DNA of 35,007 bases from Rhodoferax sp. (GCA_030685025.1 JAUXWC010000023.1:1-35007), one strand, 5' to 3'; positions 20,433 to 28,568 are shown, counted from the first letter of the stretch. Numbers and translations: made by a program. The notes: a model not told the origin generated them from the letters alone.

Positions 20433-20512
20433 TGACGACCTACAGCGTCGTTGTTTGGGCTTGCCGTACCGCTGGTACTGTCAGCGCCCAAACGCCTAGC
20501 TGTAGATCGTCA
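20433..20512. repeat. 80-bp three-tier imperfect palindrome after groEL
   Basis: Three nested inverted repeats share one centre: outer TGACGACCTACAGC (20433-20446) pairs with GCTGTAGATCGTCA (20499-20512), 13 of 14 bases; middle GTTTGGGC (20453-20460) pairs with GCCCAAAC (20486-20493); inner GTACC (20466-20470) pairs with GGTAC (20474-20478). The short unpaired parts are 6 and 5 bases. It lies 13 bases after the groEL stop and before the terminator, so it would be at the 3' end of groESL mRNA. It could be a mobile palindromic element or an mRNA-protecting structure. Confidence 0.85.
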
Positions 20513-20552
20513 TGCGGCGTCGATGGGCGTGACTGCTCGCGACCAAGAAACA

Positions 20553-20586
20553 AAAACCCCGCTAGGCGCAAGCTCAGCGGGGTTTT
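20553..20586. terminator. Bidirectional intrinsic terminator between groEL and ptsI
   Basis: AAAACCCCGCT (20553-20563) pairs with AGCGGGGTTTT (20576-20586) in an 11-bp stem with a 12-base loop. T-rich sequence follows on both strands. It ends groESL transcription on the plus strand and the ptsI unit on the minus strand. Confidence 0.9.
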
Positions 20587-20642
20587 GTCTTTTGTGGGTC
20601 GGCCCAGGAAAACAGCGTGCCAATAGGGCGTTCAAACAATCG

Positions 20643-22418
20643 TCAGGTCCGCCCCATGCGTCGCCCCGGGTCCTCGTCCTGCATCACGGCGCTGGCCCAT
20701 TCCCGCAGCCGTCCGGTGTCGGCGCGCAGCACCTCTTGCTTGACGGCGAGTATCTGCGCCGGGTGCATCGAGAAACTGCGCAGGCCCATGCCCAGCAGCA
20801 GACGGGTCATCTCCACATCACCAGCCATTTCGCCGCAGACACTGACACTCTTGCCTTGGGCATCACACTCTGCGATGGTGTCGGCCACCAGGCGCAACAC
20901 AGCGGGATGCAGCGGATCGTACAAGTGCGCAACCGACTCGTCGGCCCGATCAATCGCCAGGGTGTACTGGATCAGATCGTTGGTGCCAATGGACAGGAAG
21001 TCGAAATACTTCAAAAATATCTTGAGCGTCAAGGCGGCAGCCGGTATCTCGATCATGGCGCCAAGTTTGACGGGGCCGTACACAATGCCCCGCCGATCAA
21101 GCTCGGCGCGCGCCTGCACGATCAACCCGATGGTCTGGCGAATCTCGCTGGCGTGCACCAGCATCGGGATGAGCAGCCCGACCTGTCCATGTGCCGCGGC
21201 GCGCAGGATCGCCCGCAATTGCGTCAGAAACATGGCCGGGTCGGCCAGGCTCCAGCGGATCGCGCGCAGGCCCAGCGCCGGGTTGAGGTGGGCGTCGTCT
21301 CGTGCCGACTTGTTGAGCGGCTTGTCGGCACCGATGTCCACCGTCCGAATGGTCACAGGCAGACCTTGCATGCCCTCGATCGCCCGCCGGTAGGCCTGGT
21401 ACTGCTCTTCTTCATCAGGCAGGCTGCCATTGCGCCCCATGAACAGAAACTCGCTGCGAAACAGGCCCACGCCCACAGCGCCTGATTTAACGGCGCCCAC
21501 CGCGTCTTCGGGCATCTCGATATTGGCCAACAAGTCAACCTTTTGCCCATCCATGGTCAAAGCGGGCGTGTGCAACAGGCGCGACAGCCTGCCGCGTTCG
21601 AGCTCGCGCTGGCGCTGCTTGAATCCGTACTCGGCCAGAATGATTGGGGAGGGGTCGACGATGACCACGCCCGCATCGCCGTCGATGATCACCCAGTCAT
21701 CCTGGCGTATCAACTGACTGCAGGTCCGGGCGCCCACCACCGCTGGAATGTCCATGCTGCGCGCGACAATCGCCGTGTGAGAGGTCTTGCCACCTACATC
21801 GGTCACGAAGCCGCCAAACACACTTTGCTTGAACTGCAGCATGTCAGAGGGCGACAGGTCATGCGCAATCAAGACCAAGGGCACGTCAACCGTGTCGTCC
21901 AGCAGTACGTCCTGCTGTGGGCGCCGGCGTTCCGATCGTTCCGGGACGGTGACGACCGCGGAGCCAACGCCTTTCATGGCGCGCAAAACCTTCTCGGTAA
22001 TTTGTTCAAGGTCAGCCTTGCGCTCGCGCAGGTACTCGTCTTCCATCTCGTCGAACTGGCGGGCGATGATCTCCAATTGGGTGGTCAACGCCCATTCGGC
22101 GTTGTACAGACGCTCGGTGATCCAGTGCTTGACCCCCCCGATCAGCTCCTCGTCCTGCAGCAGCATCAGGTGGACATCAAGCAGCGCACCCAATTCGTGG
22201 GCAGCTTCCTTGGTACCCATGTGGGCAACGCTGGTCTGCAATCGGTGGATCTCATCGACCACCGCGTTGCGCCCAAATCGAACCCTGTCGATTTCCGACT
22301 CGACATGCAAGGGATCAATGAAGTAGTGCGCCACGTCGACGCGGCTGGACGCCACCAACACCGCGCGCCCAATGGCAATACCGCGCGCGACCGCCAGACC
22401 GTGGATCGAGAAGGTCAC
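20643..22418 (-). CDS. ptsI: Phosphoenolpyruvate-protein phosphotransferase (PTS enzyme I)
   Basis: A 591-residue cytoplasmic enzyme that moves phosphate from PEP to HPr. The active histidine is H214 in GGKTSHTAIVARS; the PEP-binding part includes GVGLFRSEFLFMGR, the catalytic-loop SIGTNDLIQYTLA and the SVCGEMAGD cysteine motif. Compared with E. coli enzyme I there is an extra charged stretch before the histidine (about residues 160-175, ERSERRRPQQD). Translation starts at GTG (22416-22418), which overlaps the HPr stop (GTGA), implying coupling. No EIIB or EIIC gene is nearby, so the pathway is probably regulatory rather than for sugar uptake. Confidence 0.96.
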   Translation of the reverse strand: MTFSIHGLAVARGIAIGRAVLVASSRVDVAHYFIDPLHVESEIDRVRFGRNAVVDEIHRLQTSVAHMGTKEAAHELGALLDVHLMLLQDEELIGGVKHWITERLYNAEWALTTQLEIIARQFDEMEDEYLRERKADLEQITEKVLRAMKGVGSAVVTVPERSERRRPQQDVLLDDTVDVPLVLIAHDLSPSDMLQFKQSVFGGFVTDVGGKTSHTAIVARSMDIPAVVGARTCSQLIRQDDWVIIDGDAGVVIVDPSPIILAEYGFKQRQRELERGRLSRLLHTPALTMDGQKVDLLANIEMPEDAVGAVKSGAVGVGLFRSEFLFMGRNGSLPDEEEQYQAYRRAIEGMQGLPVTIRTVDIGADKPLNKSARDDAHLNPALGLRAIRWSLADPAMFLTQLRAILRAAAHGQVGLLIPMLVHASEIRQTIGLIVQARAELDRRGIVYGPVKLGAMIEIPAAALTLKIFLKYFDFLSIGTNDLIQYTLAIDRADESVAHLYDPLHPAVLRLVADTIAECDAQGKSVSVCGEMAGDVEMTRLLLGMGLRSFSMHPAQILAVKQEVLRADTGRLREWASAVMQDEDPGRRMGRT

Positions 22419-22684
22419 TCACCCTCTCCGAACTTGTCGGCGATCAAGGCCAGCAACGCGTCCAATGCTTCTTGAGCACGATCTCCGTGGGTATCGATTT
22501 CCACGGTGCTTCCCATGCCTGCGGCCAGCATCATCACCCCCATGATGCTCTTGGCGTTGATACGCCGTTCACCCTTGGACATCCAGACTTCGCAGGGGAA
22601 ACTTCCGGCCAACTTGGTCAGTTTGGCGGAAGCTCGAGCGTGCAGTCCAAGCTTATTGTTGATAGTCGTCGTGGCCTTGACCAT
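22415..22684 (-). CDS. ptsH: Phosphocarrier protein HPr
   Basis: An 89-residue phosphocarrier. H15 in LGLHARASAKL receives phosphate from enzyme I. S46 in NAKSIMGVMML lies in the site phosphorylated by HPr kinase in proteobacteria that have HprK, suggesting the regulatory version of the system. GAGGAAA precedes the ATG at 22682-22684. The gene overlaps the EIIA gene by 32 bases at its start and ptsI by 4 bases at its end. Confidence 0.96.
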   Translation of the reverse strand: MVKATTTINNKLGLHARASAKLTKLAGSFPCEVWMSKGERRINAKSIMGVMMLAAGMGSTVEIDTHGDRAQEALDALLALIADKFGEGE

Positions 22685-23099
22685 TATGTTTCCTCGCCTG
22701 ATTTTGTGGAGCCGTGACCGCAACCTGCATTACACCCTGAGTACCGCCTGCAATCGCCCTGGTCACCAGCGTATCAAACGCTTCATGCCGGTAGGTTACC
22801 GCGCGCAGGAGCATCGGCAGGTTGACCCCCGCGACCAGTCGGGAGGTCAGCCCATCGACCAGTTTTTGTGCCACATTGCAGGGCGTGGCGCCAAAGACAT
22901 CGGCCAACACCAGCGTGCGCGGCGCACCGACTTGAGCCAGGGCGAGTCGAGCCCCCGCCAAGGACACCTCGGGCGCGGCGCCGGGCTCAACATCGAACGA
23001 CGCCACATCGGCGCGGCAATCCGGAAAAACATGCAGCACCGCCTGGCGCAGAGCACTGGCCAATGGCGCGTGTGCGATGATGAGGATGCCGTTGTTCAT
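22653..23099 (-). CDS. PTS EIIA component, mannose/ManX type
   Basis: A 148-residue protein with the EIIA-Man fold: the start MNNGILIIAHAPLASAL gives the phospho-histidine H10, and VLADVFGATPCNVAQKL is the conserved helix-loop next to the active site (D and G-A-T-P). In betaproteobacteria this stand-alone EIIA, with HPr and enzyme I, forms a truncated phosphorelay with a signalling role. Its ATG overlaps the stop of the MFS gene upstream by 4 bases and its 3' end overlaps ptsH by 32 bases. Confidence 0.93.
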   Translation of the reverse strand: MNNGILIIAHAPLASALRQAVLHVFPDCRADVASFDVEPGAAPEVSLAGARLALAQVGAPRTLVLADVFGATPCNVAQKLVDGLTSRLVAGVNLPMLLRAVTYRHEAFDTLVTRAIAGGTQGVMQVAVTAPQNQARKHNGQGHDDYQQ

Positions 23100-24349
23100 A
23101 GGTTCACTGAGCTCTGATTATCGCGTCTGGGTACAAGAAAGTACCCGTACGATGCCACGCAGCAGAGCAGGAACAAGCTCATGGACGCCTGAAAAGCCTC
23201 TATTTCGCGCAATCCCGCCGACCGGAACGCATCCACAGCCAAGCCGATTCCCCATTGAACGGCAAAAACCCCCGCGAACATCACCAGGTTGTAGGCAGTC
23301 AACGCCCGGCCAGCGAGGGTGGAGGGAAATGCCATCGCCACCGCAGGCTGCGACAATGCCACGAAGGTGCAGCTTACACAATACAAGGCCAATCCAGCGC
23401 CAACCGCACCAGGCATTGCGTTTCCAGCTCCTATAACGATAGCAAGCACAACAAAACTGAGAGGCAGGCCACGCTTGATCAGCCCGTCGGCGTGGTGGCC
23501 CCTGCGGGCCAGCCACGGATTGATTACGCCCCAGAACCAGAACGTGCACAGCATGGCGACGTTGATCCAGAACAGTGCCCTGGCCGCCTCCAGTGCGGTG
23601 TAGCCCGCCACCTTGGTCATCCAGGGCACGGCCCACAAGGTCTGCACGGCCATCAAGCCGCCATAACAGAAGAAACCCAAGGGCGCCATCCTGCGGAAGT
23701 ACGGGTGCCGCCACACCACGCCAAATCCCTGCGCAGGCAGCGCCGCCCGATCACCAGGCAGGTCCTGCTCCCACTTCGGCACGGCCCAGGCGATCAACCC
23801 GGCGGCAATCATCAGCAGCAGGCCCAGGCCCCAGAACAAGGGTCGCCAACCCAGGATCGGCATCAGCCATTGCACTGGCAAGGTCGACGCGACCATCCCC
23901 AGCGAACCGACCATCAACATCCAGGAGTTGGCCCGCAACTGCATGCCCGGCGCGAGCCAGCGCCGATAGCCCGTGAGCGGGGCCATCAGACAGGCGCTCA
24001 CACCGATTCCGCACAAAATCCGACCAGCTATCAACCCGGCAAAGGTGCTGGCGATCGAGAAAACGATGCAACCGACGACGGCCACCACCAGGAAACTCAG
24101 GATGACTCGCTTCGGGCCAAACCGGTCCAGCCAGGTGCCCAAGGGCAACTGAGTTGTCGCGAAGCCAAGGAAATAGGCGCCCGCGAGCAGGCCAAGGTCA
24201 CCGGCATTAAGGGCAAAGTCAGCGCTGAGGGTCGGCGACAAGGTCGCCGTGATGGCCCGAATCAAGGCCGACAGGAAATAGGCAAAGGCGAAGGCCAGGA
24301 ACAAGGATGCGACGCGCCGCAGCGACAGCGTGCTCACAGCAGTCGCCAT
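23096..24349 (-). CDS. MFS transporter upstream of and overlapping the EIIA gene
   Basis: About 417 residues with 12 predicted membrane helices. The loop 2-3 motif GTWLDRFGPKRVIL (D-R-F-G-x-K-R) identifies the major facilitator family, and AGRILCGIGVSACLMAPLTG is a rich glycine/alanine helix typical of the family. The substrate is unknown; the sequence resembles the NarK/YjiJ-like and oxalate/formate-like branches only loosely. Its TGA overlaps the EIIA ATG (ATGA), which links it by translation to the regulatory PTS set. ATG at 24347-24349 is chosen; a TTG six bases upstream is in frame. Confidence 0.88.
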   Translation of the reverse strand: MATAVSTLSLRRVASLFLAFAFAYFLSALIRAITATLSPTLSADFALNAGDLGLLAGAYFLGFATTQLPLGTWLDRFGPKRVILSFLVVAVVGCIVFSIASTFAGLIAGRILCGIGVSACLMAPLTGYRRWLAPGMQLRANSWMLMVGSLGMVASTLPVQWLMPILGWRPLFWGLGLLLMIAAGLIAWAVPKWEQDLPGDRAALPAQGFGVVWRHPYFRRMAPLGFFCYGGLMAVQTLWAVPWMTKVAGYTALEAARALFWINVAMLCTFWFWGVINPWLARRGHHADGLIKRGLPLSFVVLAIVIGAGNAMPGAVGAGLALYCVSCTFVALSQPAVAMAFPSTLAGRALTAYNLVMFAGVFAVQWGIGLAVDAFRSAGLREIEAFQASMSLFLLCCVASYGYFLVPRRDNQSSVNL

Positions 24350-24536
24350 CCGCAAGACGCGACGACACGACCTGCGCCTCGGTTGCGCGTCTTGGGCCGG
24401 CGCGCGCGCGCCACAAGGGGTGGAGTGAGAGCAAGGACACTGTGCATGGCTAGATTATCTGTTTTGCGCGCTGGGGACTATTCGAAAAGCATTGATTCGG
24501 CTTTAATCCAAGTGTGATTGCCACAAGGGGACCGAC

Positions 24537-25694
24537 GTGACAACAGACAGCCGCTACATGAACACCTTGCCCGCCGCTCTGGAGGGCGACTTGGGGAGCA
24601 ATGCGGCACCGGGCGCGCCGCGAGAGACGGGTTCCATTGACTACTCGGTGCTGGCCGCCGTGGGGGCTCAGATGGACGCCCCGATCACCTTGGCCAAGCA
24701 CGCGGTGCTCGCCTGGGTCGAGGCGGGCAAGCTTGCTCAGAACGAAGCCAAGCCGGCGCAGGACGCGTTGGCGGAACTGCACCGCCTGGCCCGAGACAGC
24801 CAGCTACTTGCTCGTGTTGCGGACGGTCGCTGGCGACAAACGCACGAGCAGCTTAACCTCGATTCAATCGTCAAACGCGCGCTTGATGAACGCGCCCCCC
24901 TGCTTCAGCGCCGTGGAGTCGAGCTCCACCGCAGTGTTAAACCAGTGGCGGTGATCGTCGATCTGGACTTGGTGACGACGATGGTACTTGCTGCGATCGA
25001 CTGCGCCGCCAAGCCAGGGGCCCGCCTGTTTGTTTCGCTGGATGTCAAGAACTGGCCGGCCCACGCCATACTCAGCTTCAAGACCACCCACGCGGTGGTC
25101 GTGTCCGGCATGCCTGGCCACCCCCGCGAGGAGTTTGACGCGCTCAGTCAACACTTGCTGGAGGAAATCGCCCGCGCGATTGGCGTCTCGATTGAGACGA
25201 GCGGGTCCGTGGACGAACCGACCCTGACGCTGGAGTTCCCGCGAACGGTCAAGCAGCTTGAAGGCTTGACCGCAATGGAGATGGATCTTGGCGCGGAATC
25301 CTGGATGAGTGCCCCGCCCCAGGCCCTTGCGGGTCACCGCGTGCTGATCGTCACGAGCGACATTGCCTTGCGCGACGACATTAAATCGACCTGTCGTGCC
25401 ATGGGTCTGACCGTGGACAGCGTTCCGACATCTGTGGCGGCGGTTCGCTATTGCGAGCTTGAGCGGCCACACCTGATCATCGTGGATGAGCGCTTCCGGG
25501 ACGATCAGTTTGACCAGTTGCGTGTCGATTTGCTCAAGGACGAGCCCAATTTCCCATTTGTCGAAGTTGGCTACGACAGTGGCACGCTGTCGATTTCGAG
25601 CTGGATGAGTGACAATATGACCCGCGTAACCCGCAGTGACCTGGCCACCCAACTGCCTCAGGCGTTGACGCTCGAATTCGCCAAAATCCTTTAG
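24537..25694 (+). CDS. Degenerate histidine-kinase/receiver-like signalling protein
   Basis: A 385-residue soluble protein with no signal or membrane segment. Residues 30-90 look like a kinase dimerisation helix pair (DYSVLAAVGAQMDAP ... DALAELHRLARDSQ) but lack a convincing phospho-histidine. Residues 105-240 have the outline of an HATPase_c domain (LNLDSIVKRALDERAPLLQRR, then DLDLVTTMVLAAIDCAAKPG) with the ATP-binding N-box asparagines and G-boxes missing. Residues 268-385 resemble a receiver (HRVLIVTSDIALRDDI ... HLIIVDERF, with D at the phospho-acceptor strand). The start GTG (24537) follows AAGGGG. It is divergent from the MFS-PTS unit. It may be an inactive kinase scaffold; the assignment is tentative. 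Confidence 0.6.
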   Translation: MTTDSRYMNTLPAALEGDLGSNAAPGAPRETGSIDYSVLAAVGAQMDAPITLAKHAVLAWVEAGKLAQNEAKPAQDALAELHRLARDSQLLARVADGRWRQTHEQLNLDSIVKRALDERAPLLQRRGVELHRSVKPVAVIVDLDLVTTMVLAAIDCAAKPGARLFVSLDVKNWPAHAILSFKTTHAVVVSGMPGHPREEFDALSQHLLEEIARAIGVSIETSGSVDEPTLTLEFPRTVKQLEGLTAMEMDLGAESWMSAPPQALAGHRVLIVTSDIALRDDIKSTCRAMGLTVDSVPTSVAAVRYCELERPHLIIVDERFRDDQFDQLRVDLLKDEPNFPFVEVGYDSGTLSISSWMSDNMTRVTRSDLATQLPQALTLEFAKIL

Positions 25695-25741
25695 TGCTCC
25701 GCCACAAATGCAACGGCCGACACCGGAAGTTGCGGCGCACC

Positions 25742-26194
25742 TCAGTCTTTGCGGTAGGCGTCGTGACAGGTCTTGCAACTGCCGCCCGTGGCGTTAACGG
25801 CGGTCTTGATGGCGTCCAGGTTACCGCCCTTGGCGGCAGTCGCGAGCTTGCTCATTTCTGCCTGCATCGCTTCTGAATACTCTTTGAATTTCGCCTGCTC
25901 CTTCCAGATTTCCGGCTTGGCGCGTGTTTCTCCCTTGTCGGTTCCTTCGCCAAACGCGGCCCACGGCAGCTTGGACATGAATTCGGCGACTGCCGCGCTG
26001 TCGGCGGCGACTTTGGCGTCAAACGGCGCTTTACCCCCCGCCATGGCCGCAACGCGGGAGAAGTTCTGCTGCATCACGAACAGCGCACTTTTGCGGTACT
26101 TCACGGCATCCTCCGGTTTGGCAAACTGGGCGAAAGCGGGTACGGTCAGCATCGTTGCCAAGGATGCCAAGGCGATTTTTTTGTGCATGGTCAT
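25742..26194 (-). CDS. Cytochrome c' (class II cytochrome c)
   Basis: A 150-residue periplasmic protein. The signal peptide is MTMHKKIALASLATMLTVPAFA, then a four-helix bundle begins FAKPEDAVKYRKSALFVM. The single heme site is at the C-terminus, CKTCH (in GGSCKTCHDAYR), which defines class II cytochromes c. Cytochrome c' binds NO or CO and may carry electrons. The ATG at 26192-26194 is preceded by GGAGAG. It is divergent from a cytochrome b561 gene 199 bases away, a frequent pairing. Confidence 0.94.
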   Translation of the reverse strand: MTMHKKIALASLATMLTVPAFAQFAKPEDAVKYRKSALFVMQQNFSRVAAMAGGKAPFDAKVAADSAAVAEFMSKLPWAAFGEGTDKGETRAKPEIWKEQAKFKEYSEAMQAEMSKLATAAKGGNLDAIKTAVNATGGSCKTCHDAYRKD

Positions 26195-26393
26195 TGATGC
26201 TCTCCAAAGGTTATGTTGTGGCGAGTCCGTCGGTGTGAGTGCCGCTTGATCGTATAGTTCCACTTCTGGTCGGGTGACTAGGGAAAACACCAGCACTGAA
26301 AACGGGTGTGGCCCGTTCGTTGGTCGGCGAGCGCAAGTTGGCGCATCATTCGGCCCGCTGCAAGTGAAACCTTGATTGATCTGTGAGGTAGAG

Positions 26394-27068
26394 ATGTTGA
26401 CAACCGTCAGAGTGTGGGATTTGCCAACACGCGTGGCTCACTGGTCACTCGTCGTTTGTGTCATCGGCTTAGTGGTCACGAGCCAAGTTGGCGGTGCCGC
26501 CATGGCCTGGCATTTTCGATTTGGCTACGGCGTCTTGAGTCTGCTGCTATTTCGCGTGGTCTGGGGCATGGTCGGCGGTCACTGGTCACGTTTCAGCGCG
26601 TTTCTATACAGTCCGAGCACGATGCTGCGCTATCTGCGCGGCCAGCGTGAAGCAGCGCACTCGGTCGGACATTCGCCGCTCGGCGCCGCTTCGGTCTTCG
26701 CGATGCTGCTCTTGCTCAGCGCTCAGGTCGCGACCGGCTTGATCAGCGATGACGAGATCGACACCTCCGGCCCGCTGACAAGATGGGTGTCCGCGGCCTT
26801 GGTCAGCAGCGCAACCTTCTACCACCGAAAGGTCGGGAAGATCGTCTTGATTCTGCTGATCTTGACGCACCTTGGCGCCATCGCTTACTACCATTTCAAG
26901 AAGCATGAGAAGCTGGTCAGCGCGATGATTCATGGCGACAAAGCGGTCGATCAGCCGACATTTTGTTCGCGCGACGACGGTCGCTCACGCCTGGGTGCGC
27001 TCGCGATCTTCCTTGTCTGCGCCGCACTGGTATGGCTCATGCTCCAACTGACCGCCACTCAACCCTGA
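26394..27068 (+). CDS. Cytochrome b561 family protein
   Basis: A 224-residue membrane protein with four to five helices. Candidate heme-b ligands are histidines in RVAHWSLVV, AWHFRFGYG and SSATFYHRKVGK / THLGAIAYYHF. It would pass electrons between the quinone pool and the cytochrome c' encoded divergently. A further C-terminal helix follows a soluble loop (residues 195-220). The ATG at 26394 is preceded by GAGGTAGAG; an earlier in-frame ATC/TTG region upstream has no better site. Confidence 0.9.
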   Translation: MLTTVRVWDLPTRVAHWSLVVCVIGLVVTSQVGGAAMAWHFRFGYGVLSLLLFRVVWGMVGGHWSRFSAFLYSPSTMLRYLRGQREAAHSVGHSPLGAASVFAMLLLLSAQVATGLISDDEIDTSGPLTRWVSAALVSSATFYHRKVGKIVLILLILTHLGAIAYYHFKKHEKLVSAMIHGDKAVDQPTFCSRDDGRSRLGALAIFLVCAALVWLMLQLTATQP

Positions 27069-27127
27069 GCGCCAGGGCCACTCAGCCATCCACTACGCGC
27101 CCCGCCCTACGCTTGCGTCAGTCTCCC

Positions 27128-27631
27128 ATGGACCTTCCAACGCTCTCCGCGCCCGTCATTGAGTTCATCGTTCCATGTACCGCCTCCGAGTTGGAATCGG
27201 TGCGTGGAGTCTTTCAGGAGTACGCACTGTCGTTGCAAGTGGACTTGTGTTTTCAGCACTTCGACAGCGAACTGGCTAACTTGCCCGGTGAGTACGCGTC
27301 ACCACGCGGCACCCTGCTGCTGGCCCTGGTCAACGGCGCGGTTGCAGGAAGCTGCGCGCTGCGCGCACTCGACGCGGCGGACTACGCCAATGCCTGCGAG
27401 ATGAAACGCCTGTATGTACGTCCGGCTTTCCGCAGGCTGGGATTGGGGAGGGATCTGGCGGAACGAATTCTCGACTTGGCACGCCAGGCTGGTTATCGCT
27501 GCGTGCTGCTCGACACGCTCTCCGAGATGGAGGCGGCGCGCGCGCTGTACCGCGATCTGGGTTTTGAGGAAATTCCACCCTACTACCACAACCCGATCGC
27601 TGGTGCGCACTACCTCAAGGTCGATCTTTGA
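27128..27631 (+). CDS. GNAT-family N-acetyltransferase
   Basis: A 167-residue protein with the GNAT fold. Acetyl-CoA binding motif A is KRLYVRPAFRRLGLGRDL (R-R-x-G-x-G), followed by the C-terminal motif YRDLGFEEIPPYYHNP. The acceptor is unknown. The ATG at 27128 lacks a clear ribosome site; the gene lies 60 bases after the b561 stop, so it may be cotranscribed. It ends next to a hairpin shared with the convergent peroxiredoxin gene. Confidence 0.88.
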   Translation: MDLPTLSAPVIEFIVPCTASELESVRGVFQEYALSLQVDLCFQHFDSELANLPGEYASPRGTLLLALVNGAVAGSCALRALDAADYANACEMKRLYVRPAFRRLGLGRDLAERILDLARQAGYRCVLLDTLSEMEAARALYRDLGFEEIPPYYHNPIAGAHYLKVDL

Positions 27632-27632
27632 C

Positions 27633-27659
27633 GCGTGTTCCGCCAAGGCCGGAACACGC
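27633..27659. terminator. Perfect 10-bp hairpin between convergent GNAT and peroxiredoxin genes
   Basis: GCGTGTTCCG (27633-27642) pairs with CGGAACACGC (27650-27659) with a 7-base loop. It begins two bases after the GNAT stop and ends 22 bases before the peroxiredoxin stop. No T-tract follows on either strand, so it may act as a Rho-dependent or stabilising 3' structure. Confidence 0.5.
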
Positions 27660-27681
27660 AAGGATGAGCCCCCGGGGACAA

Positions 27682-28188
27682 TCAGCCTTTGGCTTGCGCG
27701 AGCATCGTCGCTGCGTCGCTGACTTCAAACTTGCCCGGTCCCTCGATGTTCAGGGACGCAACGACGCCATTCTTGACCAGCATCGAATAGCGATTGCTGC
27801 GCAGACCCATCCCTTTGCCAGTCAGGTCCAGGGTCAGGCCAACTGCCTTCGTAAAATTGGCGTCGCCATCGGCCAGCATCCTGACCTTGCCTGCGGTCTT
27901 CTGATCACGCGCCCATGCGCCCATCACAAACGCATCGTTGACACTGACACACCAGACCTCATCCACCCCCGCAGCCTTGAGTCCGTCGATCTTTTCGACA
28001 TAACCCGGCACGTGTTTGGCCGAGCAAGTCGGCGTAAAGGCACCCGGCAAGGCGAACAGGGCAATGGTCTTGCCAGCGCTGGCCTTGACCACATCGACCG
28101 GGTTTGGGCCGATGCTGCAGCCACCACCCTCCACGTCCGAATACTCCATCAAGGTCGCCGATGGAAGCGCGTCACCAACTTTAATCAT
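27682..28188 (-). CDS. Peroxiredoxin, Prx5/redoxin family
   Basis: A 168-residue thiol peroxidase. The peroxidatic cysteine is C55 in PGAFTPTCSAKHVPGYVE, the Prx5-type motif. C80 in EVWCVSVND is at a position often conserved in this subfamily; C24 may be a resolving thiol. It would reduce hydrogen or alkyl peroxides, with glutathione or a thioredoxin-like donor. Translation starts at ATG (28186-28188), preceded by AGGAGA. It is downstream of the ribosomal terminator and has its own promoter region (28189-28231), only about 40 bases long. Confidence 0.92.
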   Translation of the reverse strand: MIKVGDALPSATLMEYSDVEGGGCSIGPNPVDVVKASAGKTIALFALPGAFTPTCSAKHVPGYVEKIDGLKAAGVDEVWCVSVNDAFVMGAWARDQKTAGKVRMLADGDANFTKAVGLTLDLTGKGMGLRSNRYSMLVKNGVVASLNIEGPGKFEVSDAATMLAQAKG

Positions 28189-28231
28189 GCCAGTCTCCTA
28201 AAAAATTGAGCCTTACTAAGTCACCAATGAA

Positions 28232-28254
28232 AACGGCTCACATTGTGAGCCGTT
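28232..28254 (-). terminator. Intrinsic terminator of the S10 ribosomal operon after rpsQ
   Basis: On the minus strand a 10-bp perfect stem (AACGGCTCAC / GTGAGCCGTT) with a 3-base loop is followed by TTTC, 34 bases after the rpsQ stop. It separates the ribosomal operon from the peroxiredoxin gene. Confidence 0.85.
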
Positions 28255-28288
28255 CCTTCAAACCCTGAGGTTTTGAGTCTGTAAAGAC

Positions 28289-28558
28289 TTACACCGCAGC
28301 GGCCTTCTCGACCAAGCGGGTCGCGACCCAGTTCTTGGTTTTCGAAATGGGCCGGCTCTCGGTGATCTCGATAACATCGCCCAACTTGTACTCGCCCTTT
28401 TCGTCGTGGGCGTGGTACTTGCTGGACTTGCCGACGATCTTGCCGTAAAGCTCATGCTTGACGCGACGCTCGATCAGCACCGTCACGGTTTTGGCACGTT
28501 TGTCGCTGACCACCTTGCCAATCAAGGTGCGCTTGAGGGATGTTTTAGCTTCCGTCAT
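28289..28558 (-). CDS. rpsQ: 30S ribosomal protein S17
   Basis: An 89-residue primary 16S rRNA-binding protein with the OB-fold motifs [35 protein letters not shown] and the ending [18 protein letters not shown]. It is the last gene of this ribosomal run: a terminator follows and rplN is not found downstream. It starts 10 bases after rpmC. Confidence 0.97.
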   Translation of the reverse strand: MTEAKTSLKRTLIGKVVSDKRAKTVTVLIERRVKHELYGKIVGKSSKYHAHDEKGEYKLGDVIEITESRPISKTKNWVATRLVEKAAAV

Positions 28559-28568
28559 GGGTCACTCC

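Noticed and set aside
23255..24517. Long plus-strand open frame opposite the MFS gene
   Set aside because: It is antisense to a membrane protein with clear helices, and the translation is dominated by H, Q, R and G.
24447..24517. 23-codon open frame starting ATGGCTAGATTATC before the kinase-like gene
   Set aside because: It has no ribosome site, no recognisable peptide features and no support beyond an open frame, although a leader peptide cannot be excluded.
25695..25741. Terminator between the kinase-like gene and cytochrome c'
   Set aside because: Only a weak GCAAC/GTTGC pairing with a large loop and no T-tract is visible.
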